Shown piece after piece: positions 42,529-53,490 of a stretch of 64,000 nucleotides of DNA (its first letter is position 1; every line of letters starts with the position of its first letter). The position numbers were made by a program, and so were the translations under genes. Origin of the DNA: Erinaceus europaeus (lineage: Eukaryota; Chordata; Mammalia; Eulipotyphla; Erinaceidae). The notes beneath the pieces are model-generated. The model did no database searches and was not told the DNA's origin. It worked only from the letters and a program-made list of their open reading frames with translations. The stretch is taken from the NCBI RefSeq assembly GCF_950295315.1, contig NC_080164.1, positions 8,688,082 to 8,752,081 of the forward strand, in the 5' to 3' direction.

Positions 42529-42644
42529 CAACTTCTAGTAATAAAATTTTCTACTGTTTTATGCCAGTTGTTAAGCTCTAACTATAAAGAAATAGACTTA
42601 AGTGATTGCACATGATATATAATGATGTGACATTATTTGAAAAC

Positions 42645-42950
42645 AGGGAGGAGCTGGACAGTGGCACCCAAGTGAATATATATTACCATACAAAAGGACC
42701 TGGGTTCAAGGCCGCAATTCTCACCTACAGGTGTCAGAGGGAAGGAACTTTATGTACAGTGGAACAATGCTGCAGGTGTCTCTCTTCTTCTCTCCACCTC
42801 TATCTCTCCATTTTCTCTCAATTGCTTTCTATCCTACCATACAATATAAAAGAAAGGACAAAGGAACAATGGCCAGCAGGAGTGGTGGATTCATCTTGCA
42901 GGCACTGAGCCCCAGAAATAACACTGGTGGCAACAGAAAATAAAGAAAAA
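42645..42950 (+). mobile_element. ERI-related SINE, diverged, long 3' variant
   Basis: GGAGGAGCTGGACAGTGGCA, GACCTGGGTTCAAGGCC, AATGCTGCAGGTGTCTCTCT, then GGCCAGCAGGAGTGGTGGAT and CCCAGAAATAACACTGGTGG with an A-rich tail. Confidence 0.82.
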
Positions 42951-42953
42951 TGA

Positions 42954-43180
42954 GGGGCTGGCCCAAGGCACCCCTGGTTGAGGGCATGTGTTATCATGTG
43001 CAAAGACCCAGGTTCAAGTCCCCAGTTTCCACCTGCAAGGGAAGGAAGAAATTTCAAGTAGTAAATAAAGGCTATACGTATGCCTATCTATCTGTCTGTC
43101 TGTCTATCTATAACTTCCCCTTCCCTCTCAAATTCTCTGTCTCTATGAAACATAAAAAAGAAAAATAATTAAAAACCAAT
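42954..43180 (+). mobile_element. Short-type ERI SINE, diverged
   Basis: GGGGCTGGCCCAAGGCACCC, TGGTTGAGGGCATGTGTTAT, GACCCAGGTTCAAGTCCCC, a CTATCTGTCTGTC microsatellite-like body and an A-rich tail. It directly abuts the preceding SINE. Confidence 0.82.
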
Positions 43181-43202
43181 TACGGATAAGAATTACCTTT
43201 TT

Positions 43203-43538
43203 AAAAAAACAGGATGAGGGAGTCGGGCTGTAGCACAGCGGGTTAAGCGCAGGTGGCGCAAAGCACAAGGACCGGCATAAGGATCCCGGTTAGAACCCCG
43301 GCTCCCCACCTGCAGGGGAGTCGCTTCACAGGTGGTGAAGCAGGTCTGCAGGTGTCTATCTTTCTCTCCCCTTCTCTGTCTTCCCCTCCTCTCTCCGTTT
43401 CTCTCTGTCCTATCCAACAACGACGACAACAACAATAATAACTACAACAATAAAACAACAAGGGCAACAAAAGGGAATAAATAAATAAAATAAAATATAA
43501 AAAAAAATTTTTTTAAATAAAAAAAAAAACAGGATGAG
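43203..43538 (+). mobile_element. Young ERI-type SINE, 16-bp target duplication
   Basis: AAAAAAACAGGATGAG at 43203-43218 and 43523-43538. The SINE is near consensus: GGGAGTCGGGCTGTAGCACA, GCGGGTTAAGCGCAGGTGGC, CTCCCCACCTGCAGGGGAGT and GGGAATAAATAAATAAAAT. It can serve as a reference copy for the family in this window. Confidence 0.96.
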
Positions 43539-43777
43539 CGCAGATATAGTTAGTCATAGTAAAATGCAATTACTCTTGGCATAAGATGGCTCTCAAGTCC
43601 AATATGTCTACTGTCTTTGAATGTAAATGCCTTTATAAAGACACAGGTGCACAATGGAACAATGTCATGTGACAATGAAAGCAGACCTTGGAATTGTTTG
43701 TCCAGCAAGTCAATGAACCCCAAAGATCTCCAACTATCAGAGTCTAAGAAGAGTTAAGGAATTGTTTAATTTTTAAT

Positions 43778-43995
43778 TAAATATTTATTTATTTATTGAA
43801 TAGAGACAGAGAGAAATTGAGAAGGGGAGGGAGCTAGAGAGGGAGAGAAGCAGAGTGAGACACCTGCAAACTTCAACCCTGCTTCACCACTCATAAAGCT
43901 TTCCTTCCAGAAGGTGGGGACCTGGGGTTTGGAACCTGGGTCTTTGCACACTGTGATGAATACACTTAACCAGGTACACCACCATCTGGCCTCAC
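43778..43995 (-). mobile_element. Short-type ERI SINE, minus strand
   Basis: TTTATTTATTTATTGAATAG, CAACCCTGCTTCACCACTCA, GGAACCTGGGTCTTTGCACA and AACCAGGTACACCACCATCT. Confidence 0.85.
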
Positions 43996-44013
43996 CCAGG
44001 ATTTTTTTGTTTG

Positions 44014-44163
44014 TTTTCTACAGCTTTCAGAAAGGCCATCACTCTGCTTACACCTTGGCTGTAGATACCCAGTCTCACAAGTGGGAAGATAATAAATTCC
44101 TATTGCTTTAAGTCACATCGTCCATGGCACCTTGCAACAGCAGTCCCAGGAAACTAAGACACC
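44014..44163 (+). mobile_element. MaLR-type LTR 3' remnant
   Basis: AAGATAATAAATTCCTATTG, CTTTAAGTCACATCG and AGCAGTCCCAGGAAACTAAG then ACACC follow the conserved end of mammalian MST/MLT1 LTRs (ataaatttctgttgtttaagccac ... aactaagacacc). Confidence 0.65.
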
Positions 44164-44622
44164 AGTGAATCTTCAGTTCAGCAAGACTACAAGGGCCTCA
44201 GTCTCTCCCCTGACAAAGCTCCAAAGTGGGATTATATCTCCTTCATTCAGAGAGCAGTGCTTCAGCCAACTCAACTACAAAAGTGTGGCCCATGACTCAC
44301 TACATGTCTTTAATTCCTGGAAGAAACCCTTCAACACTCATTAGAACCTATTGACCCTTGTCTAAGAAGTTGCCCTGCAGCAGATTTGATGCATAAAATA
44401 CGGTAGAGTAAGCATGAGCCTGATCACAGAGGCAAGCAAGCTAGGAAATAAGATAAACTGTAATAAGCAATGACTGAAACTCTCTCAGGACCCAGGGTGC
44501 CTCAGATCAGAGAAGAACATCTCCAGGTTGCAGTAAGTGATTGGGAGCCATCAGCAAGATGGCGGCAGACTAGAAGCTTCTCTTTGTTCTGGCCACCAGT
44601 GCCACAGCAAACACTATGACAG
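44164..44622. other. Intergenic, nothing identified
   Basis: No supported feature. CAGCAAGATGGCGGCAGACT near 44551 is part of ordinary sequence. Confidence 0.45.
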
Positions 44623-44624
44623 AT

Positions 44625-44728
44625 GGGACTGGACAGTGTCACATCCTATAAAGTGCTCAAGGGACCAGATTAAAGATCCGGGTTCCCACCTGCAAGAGGG
44701 AGCTCCGTGAGCAGTGAAGCAGTGATGC

Positions 44729-44769
<41 letters not shown>

Positions 44770-44905
44770 TCTCCCACTCTCCCTCTTTCCCTCTCTCCCT
44801 CTCTCCCTCCCCCTTTCCCTCTCTCTCTCCCACTCTCTCCACTCTATCACTCCCACCCCTCTCAAGTTCTCTGTCTCTATGTAATGAATAAATAAATATT
44901 TTTTT
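44625..44905 (+). mobile_element. Short-type ERI SINE with expanded CT tract
   Basis: GACTGGACAGTGTCACATCC, CGGGTTCCCACCTGCAAGAG and GTGAGCAGTGAAGCAGTGAT precede CT and CTCCC repeats (44731-44840) that expanded from the pyrimidine part. Tail AATGAATAAATAAATA. The low-complexity frames here are artefacts. Confidence 0.85.
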
Positions 44906-44917
44906 ATTTTTATTTAT

Positions 44918-45265
44918 TTATATTTTTGCCTCCAGAGTTATTTCTGGGACTCAGTGCCTACACTACGAATCCACTGCTCCTGGAGGCTATTTTTTCCCTT
45001 TTGTTGCCCTTGTTTATCATTGTTGTTGTTATTGTTGTTGCGGTTCTTATTGCTGCCATTGCTGTTGGATAGGACAGAGAGAAATCGAGAAAAGAGGGGA
45101 AGACAAAGAGGGAAAGAGAAAGATAGACACCTGCAGACCTGCTTTCACCACCTATGAAGCAAACCTTCTGCAGATGGGGAACCAGGAGCTTGAACCAGGA
45201 TTCTGATGCCAGTCCCTGTGCTTTCCACCGTGTGAGCTTAACCTGCTGTGCTACCACCCATCCCC
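44918..45265 (-). mobile_element. ERI-type SINE, minus strand, long 3' variant
   Basis: TTTTTGCCTCCAGAGTTATT, ACTACGAATCCACTGCTCCT, TTCCCTTTTGTTGCCCTTGT, ACACCTGCAGACCTGCTTTC and the head complement CTGCTGTGCTACCACCCATC. AAATAAATATTTTT on the left and AAATTAAATATTTT on the right look like a diverged target duplication. Confidence 0.9.
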
Positions 45266-45499
45266 CAAATTAAATATTTTAACACTACAACATATATGAA
45301 AACACCAGCATAGGAATGAGATTGGAATTTATCCAGTCTTGTGGGCTACCATCCTTTTCCAACTCTTTGTCTCACTTCTTTCACAGAGTCCCTTAATGGG
45401 AAGACAACACACTTTACCTACTATATCCGACCAAGATAGAAACTTGAAGAGAACACAAAGTTTAGCAGAGCTATCTATATAAACCTCCTATGAAGACCC

Positions 45500-46095
45500 C
45501 AGAGTTATGACACTGCAGATGCTTGTAAGTTGAGAATGACAGAAGATTGCAACAAATACAGAAATGTCTGGGTGAAGTCATAATAATAGAGAAATGAATG
45601 ATGCTGTGAAAGAACTAAAAATCAGAGAGGAGAAAACATGCAAGAAAAAGGCATTAAATATTCCGGTGGAGAACAAGGAGATGATGCAGAAGAAATCAGC
45701 AAATAGAAAGTACTAAGGCAAATAAGGGCAAAATAGGAGTTATGGGACAGATTCAAGTCACAGGTATGTCATCATGAAAGAGAAGAAAGGGACAGAACTC
45801 ATATTTGAAGTAATTTTAGCTGAAAAATTTCCCCACATTGAAGGGCATACACACAAAGCCCAGAAAGACTGATGGACTCCAAGAAAACTGAATTTAAACC
45901 TAAGTTCATCAAGGCACGTAACAGCCAAGACGGCAAGGACCAAAGACAAAAAAATGATCCTATAGACTGCTAGACAGCAGTCCAGAATCACCTATAATGG
46001 AAACCCCAGAAGGCTGTCAGCTGACTTCTCAACAGAAACTCTAGGGTTTAGAAAGGACAGAAAGGGTTTACTCTAAGTTCTGAGTGGAAAAAGCC
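45500..46095 (+). mobile_element. Old L1 5' half remnant (ORF1 region)
   Basis: GATGCTGTGAAAGAACTAAA, AGAACTCATATTTGAAGTAA, TTTTAGCTGAAAAATTTCCC and CAGCTGACTTCTCAACAGAA then ACTCTAGGGTTTAGAAAGG follow the order of the ORF1-proximal part of old mammalian L1. No open frame remains. 45270-45499 is uncertain but may be the same element. Confidence 0.65.
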
Positions 46096-46103
46096 TTCAC
46101 TTA

Positions 46104-46405
46104 AGAATGGCTTACCTTGGGAGTCAGGCTGTAGCGCAGCAGGTTAAGCGCAGGTGGCACAAAGCACAAGGACTGGCATGAGGATCCTGGTTAGAGCCCT
46201 GACTCCCCACCTGCAGGGGAGTCGCTTCACAAGTGGTGAAGCAGGTCTGCAGGTGTCTATCTTTCTCTCCCCCTCTCTGTCTTCCCCTCCTCTCTCCATT
46301 TCTCTCTGTCCTATCCAACAATGACGACAACAATAATAACTACAACAATAAAATAACAAGGGCAACAAAAGGGAATAAAATTTAAAAAAAGAATAGTTTA
46401 CCTTG
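46104..46405 (+). mobile_element. ERI-type SINE, 16-bp target duplication
   Basis: AGAATGGCTTACCTTG (46104-46119) and AGAATAGTTTACCTTG (46390-46405) differ at two sites. The SINE between is GGAGTCAGGCTGTAGCGCAG, CTCCCCACCTGCAGGGGAGT and CAAAAGGGAATAAAATTT. Confidence 0.95.
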
Positions 46406-46489
46406 CTGGGCTATTGATCTGGTTTGAAGGAGGCATGAAGAACTTTTAACATTTATTTTTATTAATTTTTACATACGTATTTCATCCAT

Positions 46490-47130
46490 TTTATTTTAAT
46501 TTTCACTAGTGATTTAATAGTGATTAACAAGATGATAAGATAAAAGAGGTATAATTCCACACAGTTCCCACCACCAGAGTTCCACGTCCCATGCCTTCCA
46601 TTGGAAACTTCCCTATTATTTATACTTCTGGGAGTATGAATCAAAATTCTTTTTTCCCTCCTTCTTCTTCTCCTTCTCCTTCTATCTTTATTAACTTATT
46701 GGATAATAAGAGATAGCCAGATATTGAGAGGAAAGGGGAGAAAGAGAGGGAGAGAAACAGAAAGACAACTGCAACACTGCTTCACCACTTGTGAAAATTT
46801 CCCCCTTCAGGTGGGGAGCAGGGGCTTGAACCCAGGTCCTTTCACATTATAATATATGCACTCAATCAGGTGTGCCACCACGCAGTCCCTGAACCAAAAT
46901 TCTTTATGGGGTTCAGAAGGTGGGATGTCTGTCTACTGTAATTGCTTCTCCACTGGACACGGATGTTGTCAGATGGATCCACACTCCAGCCTGATTCTGT
47001 CTTTCCTTATTAGGGCAGTGCTCTGGGGAGGGGAAGTTCCAGGACACATTTGTAAGGTGGTCTGCTCAAGAAAGTCAGGATAGAATCATGGTAGCGTCTA
47101 CAACTTGGTGGCTATAAGGAACTAAGAGAT
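46490..47130 (-). mobile_element. L1 3' UTR, older subfamily, split by a SINE
   Basis: CACTAGTGATTTAATAGTGA and TTCCCACCACCAGAGTTCCA form the 3' part. After the SINE it resumes with TTTATGGGGTTCAGAAGGTG, CAGCCTGATTCTGTCTTTCC and TGGTAGCGTCTACAACTTGG. Confidence 0.82.
46638..46905 (-). mobile_element. Short-type ERI SINE nested in L1, 15-bp target duplication
   Basis: GAATCAAAATTCTTT (46638-46652) and GAACCAAAATTCTTT (46891-46905). Between them: TTATTGGATAATAAGAGATA, CTGCAACACTGCTTCACCAC, CAGGTGGGGAGCAGGGGCTT and GTGTGCCACCACGCAGTCCC. Confidence 0.93.
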
Positions 47131-47189
47131 AAAGCAGAATGATGCTTAATGAAGGGGTTTTTCAAACAAGTAGCAGTTGAAGGACTTCA

Positions 47190-47925
47190 CCACCAGTAAA
47201 GCAGACCTAGAAGAAACACTAAAGAGCTCATATGGGAAAGGTGTATAAATATTGTTGACTGTAAACCCCATCGATTTGATTTTCCAGCTTTCTGTCCCTT
47301 TTCCAGCCATGACATCATCTCCCCAGACAATAACTTGGATCCACCTGCATATCAGATGTCAGGCTCAGGGGAAAAAAAAAAACTAGTATAGCCACAGGCC
47401 CTTTGGAATATAACTAAAATATGCCTACTAGCTATCTACAAAATGGAGGACCCTCCCCCCAACATTTCATCTGCACTATTCCAGCCTTTAGGTCCATAAT
47501 TGCTCAACAATTTGTTTGGCTTTGTATGTTACTCTCTTTTTAGCCACCAGGTTCCAGACGCTAGCATGATGCCAACCAGACTTCCCTGGACAGTCGACTT
47601 CACCAATGTGTCCTGGAGCTCCGATTTCCCAGAGCCCTTCTCCACTAGGGAAAGAAAGAGACAGGCTGGGAGTATGGATCCACCTGTCAACGCCCATGTT
47701 CAATGGGGAAACAATTATAAAAGCCAGACCTTCCACCTTCTGCATCCCACAATGACCCTGGGTCCATACTCCCAGAGGGATAAAGAACAGGAAAGGTATC
47801 AGGGGAGGGGATGGGATACAGAGATCTGGTGGTGGGAATTGTGTGGAGTTGTACCCTTCTTGTCCTATGGTTTTGTTAATGTCTCCTTTTATAAATAAAA
47901 AAAATTTAAACTCATATGAAATGAA
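47190..47925 (+). mobile_element. L1 3' end with 5' inversion
   Basis: The 3' part (about 47,282-47,908) reads plus: TTCCAGCCATGACATCATCT, CAATTTGTTTGGCTTTGTAT, GGTATCAGGGGAGGGGATGG, tail AAATAAAAAAAATTTAAA. The first 65 bp (GGGAAAGGTGTATAAATATT, GACTGTAAACCCCATCGATT) read in the opposite direction, as in the minus-strand copy near 32,000. CTCATATG flanks both sides (about 47,209 and 47,911), a short target duplication. The 132- and 149-codon opposed frames here are UTR. Confidence 0.85.
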
Positions 47926-48240
47926 AATACAGAGCAACTCTACCTATAAGAAGAAAATAAATTCAAGGAAAACCACAGAAGTCAAGAGCAGAGCTAAAGT
48001 TAGTAAAAAATGTGGGGGTGCTTTTGTAGAGGGGAGGTGGACTCTGGTGAAGGGATATTAGTGTTTTGTGGGAAAGAGGTAGGCAGCACATTTAAGAAGG
48101 GAAAATGTGCTTCTTAAACCCAAGAGGTTTATAAATCAAGGTTACCTAAAAACACATAAGTTAAAATAATAATAATAATAGTAATAATAATACAAATGTT
48201 TGGGAAATTATAATGTATTTGATTCATCACAAGTGCACAG
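47926..48240. other. Intergenic with (AAT)n repeat
   Basis: AATAAT units at about 48165-48192; otherwise nothing. Confidence 0.6.
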
Positions 48241-48241
48241 A

Positions 48242-48570
48242 TTTTTTTTTTTTTGCCTCCAGGGCTATTGCTGGGGCTCGGTGCCTGCACCATGAATCCA
48301 CTGCTCCTGGAGGCCATTTTTTCCCATTTTGTGGCCCTTGTTATTATTATTGTTGCTGCTATTATTGTTGAATAGGACAGAGAGAAATCGAGAGAGGAGG
48401 GGAAGACAGAGAGGGAGAAAGACAGACACCTGAAGACCTGCTTCACAGTTTTGAAGTGACCTCCCTGAAGGCGGTGAGCCAGGCCTTTGAACCAAGATCC
48501 TTAAGCTGGCCCTTGCACTTCACTTTATGCCATGTGTTGTGCTACCTGCTGCACTACTGCCTGGCCTCCC
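48242..48570 (-). mobile_element. ERI-type SINE, minus strand, long 3' variant
   Basis: After a T run: GCCTCCAGGGCTATTGCTGG, ACCATGAATCCACTGCTCCT, TTGTGGCCCTTGTTATTATT, ACACCTGAAGACCTGCTTCA and GCACTACTGCCTGGCCTCCC. Confidence 0.92.
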
Positions 48571-48576
48571 TAGATA

Positions 48577-48664
48577 ATATTTTTTTAGTCAGTGACACGG
48601 AACAACCAAGCAGTGTTCTGGTCTCCCTCTTATTCTCTCTTTATAACCAGTAAGTAAAACAAAT
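48577..48664 (+). mobile_element. 3' fragment of a short SINE
   Basis: CCAAGCAGTGTTCTGGTCTC then CCTCTTATTCTCTCTTTATA resembles the tail part of the second-family SINE (gctctggtctctctctttct). Confidence 0.5.
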
Positions 48665-48955
48665 CTTTTTTTAAATTGTATTTATTTATTTTCCCTTTTG
48701 TTGCCCTTGTTGTTTTTATTGTAATTGTAGTTATTATTGTTGTTGTCACTGTTAGAGAGGACAGAGAGAAATGGAGAGAGGAGGGAAAGATAGAAAGGGG
48801 GAGAGAAAGATAGACACCTGCTTCACCGCCTGTGAAGCGACTTCCCTGCAGGTGGAGTGCTGGGGGCTTGAACCGGGATCCTTATGCTGGTCCTTGTGCT
48901 TCGTGCCATGTGTGCTTAACCCGCTGTGCTACCGCCCAACTCCCCAAATAAATCT
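48660..48955 (-). mobile_element. ERI-type SINE, minus strand
   Basis: TTTATTTATTTTCCCTTTTG, TTGTTGTTTTTATTGTAATT, GATAGACACCTGCTTCACCG (with an internal deletion of the AGACCTG copy), B-box complement GGCTTGAACCGGGATCC and CTGTGCTACCGCCCAACTCC. AAATCTTT flanks both sides. Confidence 0.92.
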
Positions 48956-48967
48956 TTAAAATTATTT

Positions 48968-49178
48968 TACTCCTGGCTCCCCACCTGCAGGGGAATCGCT
49001 TCATAGATAGTGAAGCAGGTCTGCAGGTGTCTGTCTTTCTCTCTCCCTTTGTCTTCCCCTCCTCTCTCCATTTCTCTCTGTCCTATCCAACAACAACAAC
49101 AACAACAACAATAATAACTACAACAATAAAACAGCAAGGGAAACAAAAAGGAATAAATAAGTATTTAAAAAAAGACCA
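48968..49178 (+). mobile_element. ERI-type SINE, 5'-truncated
   Basis: The copy begins inside the body (CTCCTGGCTCCCCACCTGCA). It lacks the tRNA head and ends with ACAACAATAAAACAGCAAGG and GGAATAAATAAGTATTT. Confidence 0.9.
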
Positions 49179-50524
49179 TAACCTGTAGAAGACAGACTGC
49201 TTCAAAATAGTATCAGAGATAAGACCTGACGAAAGGCTTGAATATGTGCTTTAATTCCTTTCATTTTCCTGATTTTTCCCCAAATGGGGATCCAACTAGT
49301 TCAATACGCAGAAGTACTTCCAACAATTGCCAAGAGCAAAGCATTTGCTTTTGAGGGGCTGCCCGGGTATTTCCACCAGCTCATGGATTCCCTGGGAAAG
49401 AAGACGTATCATCTTTACACAAACACAGGTCAAGCACAATGGGTCCAGAACCATCCCACCTCAGGGCCACATGACATTCACTCTGAAGACTGAGCCTGTC
49501 CAACCCAGCAGCTGGGCAGCCCCACCTCCAATGCCGGGAATGAACTTGGGAGAAGCCGCAGTATCAGTCTCCAGCCTAATCCTGCTAATGCACCAGCAGT
49601 CTCCGTGACAGGTTGCCCATCACAGCCTCTCTGTCAGGGTGAGCAGCCTCCTGAGGTGACAGTGACAAGGGGATTACTGAGAAGACACCAGGAAGGGCAG
49701 ACAGGCCCTCCCTCCCTGCATTCTAGCTAGCTTCGAAGATAGGTCACATACCACAGAGGGTACTGGACAGAAACGTATCCTTGGTACTGACCCCTTGGCA
49801 CAAAGGTACCAGAGGCAGACAGTCTCTGAGTTGGAGGGATGAGTGTTTCCTGACAGGCACGTCATTCTTCTGTTGGCATCACAGAGGACACAGGCAAGAG
49901 GAAGGCGACATTCACAGGGCAGAGGTTTCTGGGTTGCCTCTGCAGAGCAGAACCCCTTTCTCTCAGAGACCTTGCACAATACGGAAAACTGGAGGGTAAA
50001 GGGGGGAGTTCTGGCTTCATGGGATGAATCTGGGCTCAAGTCTATCCCCTCTTACATTTCCCTCTGACTCCCAGGCTCCTCGGCGAGTGTTTGACACCCC
50101 ATAAAAATTGCATTTACAACTTCATCTTCATTAAATTAGCAAGGCTGCTTTATTTGCCTTCTAAATGATCCAGCGGTTGGTTTTAAATGCTTCCCTGAAA
50201 ATACAATGTAAAAATGGAAATGAAAGGCACAGACTTCAGGCTAGGGAGGTTATAATTATTCAAAAAAGCAATGGAAGATTTGTGCCAGAGTGCAACTGAT
50301 GTTGTTTTCTGGAGAGAGAGAGAAAAAAAAAAGTAGCTTCGAGTCAGTTCCACATTCTGGCTGCGGTAGACATTGTACATGCTTCTAGCCCAGTTTATGC
50401 ATAGGGTTCTTATCCATAGTTGCCAAAACACAATCTAGCAGGCTCCTACTTTGCTCTGTTTCCCATAAAGTTTTCCTGATTCCAATAACAGGATCAAGGC
50501 TATTTTCCAGATTCCAGCTGGCTA
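49179..50524. other. 1.3-kb repeat-poor block
   Basis: No repeat family recognised. Opposed frames lie at 49284-49608 and 49674-50067, up to 121 codons, without recognised features or splice support. Moderately GC-rich compared with its surroundings. Confidence 0.4.
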
Positions 50525-50720
50525 AGAGTATCTGGGTTCACAGTCCATGGTCATAGTAAGGAACATTCTAGGCTGCACTCATTTCAGGAGTAACATACTC
50601 AAGTAACAGAGAATGTTGACTCAGCTTCCCTTCAGAGAGAGTGGGGGCAGCTTCTGACCCCTTGTTCCACATAGAGGGCAAGGTCCTGTAGAGGCCCACA
50701 AGAGTGTTTATGATGTTGGA
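50525..50720 (-). mobile_element. L1 3' UTR internal fragment
   Basis: CAGTCCATGGTCATAGTAAG, GAACATTCTAGGCTGCACTC, TCAGCTTCCCTTCAGAGA and GCAAGGTCCTGTAGAGGCCC align with 4060-4230 and 32100-32290, the middle segment present only in the long-form L1 3' UTR. Confidence 0.75.
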
Positions 50721-51391
50721 TCCCGATTTCAGCTCTGCTACCAGCACACTCTGAGTTGAGGTACTCCAACATACTATCAACTACTCAAGCTCACAAGCTT
50801 ATCGGAGAAAGGACAGATGTGCAAGACATTTTATGTACCAAACTGCCCTCTCAAATAATTCCTGCTCACTCTCCTGAGTGAGAACTAGCTTGAGAACTCA
50901 AATGCAAGAAGGTGTCCCCATGACCCTCCTTCTTCTCTCAAAAAGTAGCTCCATACTGAATGAGAGGCTCTGGTAGCTTGCCCCAAGAAGCAGAGAAAGG
51001 TCTTCCTTGTACTTGGAAATCAGGAATAGGACTGCAGGCTACACCATCCCTGGTTCTGCACTCAGCTCACCTTGGGAGATCCCCCTCCCAGCTGTCTTTT
51101 CATCCCTAGAGGCAACAGATAAAGCCCAACATCCTGGACAACTTGGTCAAGGGAGATTAAGATCCTGGAAGCTCCCGGTGAATCCCAGAGTCTCCTGGCG
51201 GTTATGTGAGTATACGAATCTGATTAATAAATCCAATTTGGAGGAACTAGACTTGCAAGCTTATTCTAGACCAAATCTTGTTATTTTGTGCTAATGTCTA
51301 CTTCAAACTTCCATTAAAAAAAATGAATATAACCAGACCCTTTCTACTGAGTGTGCATTGACATTGCCACAATCACAAAGTGAAAACATCA
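50721..51391. other. Intergenic, nothing identified
   Basis: A 95-codon plus-strand frame (51007-51294) is not recognised. Confidence 0.4.
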
Positions 51392-51605
51392 TGGGGCCGG
51401 GGTGGTGGCGCACCTGGTTGAGCATAGATGTTACAATGCGCAAGGACCCAGGTTCAAGCCTCTGGTCCCCGCCTGCAGGAGGAAAGCTTTGCAAGTGGTG
51501 ATGCAGGGCTGCTGGTATCTCTCTGTCTCTTTCCCTATCTCCCCTTCCTTCTCAATTTCTGGCTGTTTCTAGCCAACAAATAAATAAGAACAATTAAAAA
51601 TTTAA
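51392..51605 (+). mobile_element. Short-type ERI SINE, near consensus
   Basis: GGGGCCGGGGTGGTGGCGCA, CCTGGTTGAGCATAGATGTT, GACCCAGGTTCAAGCCTCTG, CTCAATTTCTGGCTGTTTCT and a CAAATAAATAAG tail. Confidence 0.93.
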
Positions 51606-51771
51606 AAAATAACAAAAGATAACAAACAACAACAACAAAAATACCATCACTATCCAATAAATGCCAAGAGCAGTTGGTACTGTGTCTTGTATTATACAAA
51701 GGACTTATTGAATGATACTCTTTGGATTATCTCTTTGCCCCAATTATAAATCCTAGATATTACCTCTCACT

Positions 51772-52110
51772 AAAAAAATTATAGGTTCTGGGAGTCCGGC
51801 TGTAGTGCAGTGGGTTACGCTCAGGTGGCACAAAGCACAAGGACCGGCATAAGGATCCCGGTTCGAACCCCGGCTCTCCACCTGCAGGGGAGTCGCTTCA
51901 CAGGCGGTGAAGCAGGTCTGCAGGTGTCTATCTTTCTCTCCTCCTCTCTGTCTTCCCCTCCTCTCTCCATTTCTCTCTGTCCTATCCAACAACGACAACA
52001 ACAATAATAACTACAACAATAAAACAACAAGGGCAACAAAAGGGGATAAATAAATAAAATAAAATATTAAAAAAATTAAAAAATATATTTAAAAAAAATT
52101 ATAGGTTCTG
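51772..52110 (+). mobile_element. Young ERI-type SINE, 19-bp target duplication
   Basis: AAAAAAATTATAGGTTCTG occurs perfectly at 51772-51790 and 52092-52110. The SINE shows GGAGTCCGGCTGTAGTGCAG, CCCGGTTCGAACCCCGGCTC (intact B box) and GGGGATAAATAAATAAAAT. Confidence 0.96.
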
Positions 52111-53045
52111 ATGAAAAAGTCATGGATTGTAGGCACCTGGGAAACAGGTAAAGGCAGTAAATAGTACATGAGGTTTTATTTCCAAAGAGTTACTCTCCTG
52201 AAATCATTCTGTTGTATCTCTGAAATCATCCTGTCGATAGCCATACTTTCAAGTGTGGAAGATTCTTCTCAAGACCTAAAGTCATGGTCCTAGGCAGGTA
52301 TGGTCCATGGTCCAGAGGCAAGTCTGCCCTGAGACACAAACTCAGTTGTGTCCCATCTTTAAGTTTGCAGGCAGGCTTTCTAGAGAGCGCAGTGGCTACA
52401 TTGTTGGTTTATGCCTCTTGGGCTGCTCAGAGGGATTTAGATAATAGGAAAGTAAACTAAAATTAGACACATGGAGAAAAACAATAACATTTCTTTTCTT
52501 TTCTGCCACCCAGTTATGTGCTTGGACAACCCATTGTGAAATGTCATTAATCTGCTGAGCTAAAAGTCAAGTTATACCTAGCTTTGGTTCACTGTCTAGT
52601 GTGAGAGTCTAAAGAGAAGGTCAAATAAGTTATTTTGTCAAGAGGCCACTTGGAGAAGACAAAGGATTCTGCCACCACTCCCATTGTGGGCCAAACTACT
52701 CTTCTTAGAATCAACAACAGCAATGACAGCAGCAGCAGCAACAACAAAAAAATCTCCATTTCACAGAAATAATATCGTTGGTGTGGTCTCACTACCCTTG
52801 AGTCCTCTTCCTCTAAACTTTTGAATGAGTTTGCATTGCTTCTGTAGAAACAATTCTTTATGATTCAAACCTTGGTGTTCATCATTCCAAAATTTGTGTT
52901 TTTGAAACTGTTCTTACTTTAAAAGTAGCAAGTTTCCTTTTATTGTGTTTCTGGGGCAAGTCAGAATATCCACATACTTATGCTTTTGCATATTGACAGA
53001 GAGAGAGAAGAGAGAGAAGGGAGGGAGGGAGAGAAATTGGTTTTC
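52111..53045. other. Intergenic, nothing identified
   Basis: Contains a GA-rich patch at 52999-53033. No gene supported. Confidence 0.45.
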
Positions 53046-53089
53046 TAACTACAACTATTTCAAGTCATGTATGTCCTAGCCCCCCCAAC

Positions 53090-53490
53090 TGTTGGGACAC
53101 GAACATAATTAGCATACAGCTGACAGCAGGCTGCCAGTATGTTATGAGCTTATGCAAACCCATAAGGGATTGTGGGTGTGTCAGGAGTCATTAAAACCCA
53201 GGTATTCCAAAAATACCCTCTCTGTTCCTGCAAACTCAGTTGTAGCTATCGGTTCCTGCATGCTCTCCTTCTCCTTGGACCACCATGCCATCTTCAGGGA
53301 CATGTAGCCTAGCTCTGTTAAACTTGGCTTAAAAGATCTATGGTTTTCCAGCCATCATATCTAGCTTATCTCTGTCTGTCCCATGCCCTGTGCTTCTGTA
53401 TCTAAATAACCACAGCTTAATAAACCTCCCCGTTGTTTAAATCCCAAGCCAATGCCATGCTAGAGTTTCTACCTTTTTAATTATTATATA
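53090..53490 (+). mobile_element. LTR, probably class II (ERVK-like)
   Basis: Begins TGTTGGGACACGAAC, has TTAAAA near 53192, a poly(A) signal AATAAA at 53419-53424, and ends in the T-rich CTTTTTAATTATTATATA just before the primer site. The adjoining TGGTGCCCAACGTGGGGC (53491-53508) is one base from the tRNA-Lys1,2 primer site used by betaretrovirus-like elements. This supports class II, though only non-coding sequence is available. Confidence 0.75.
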
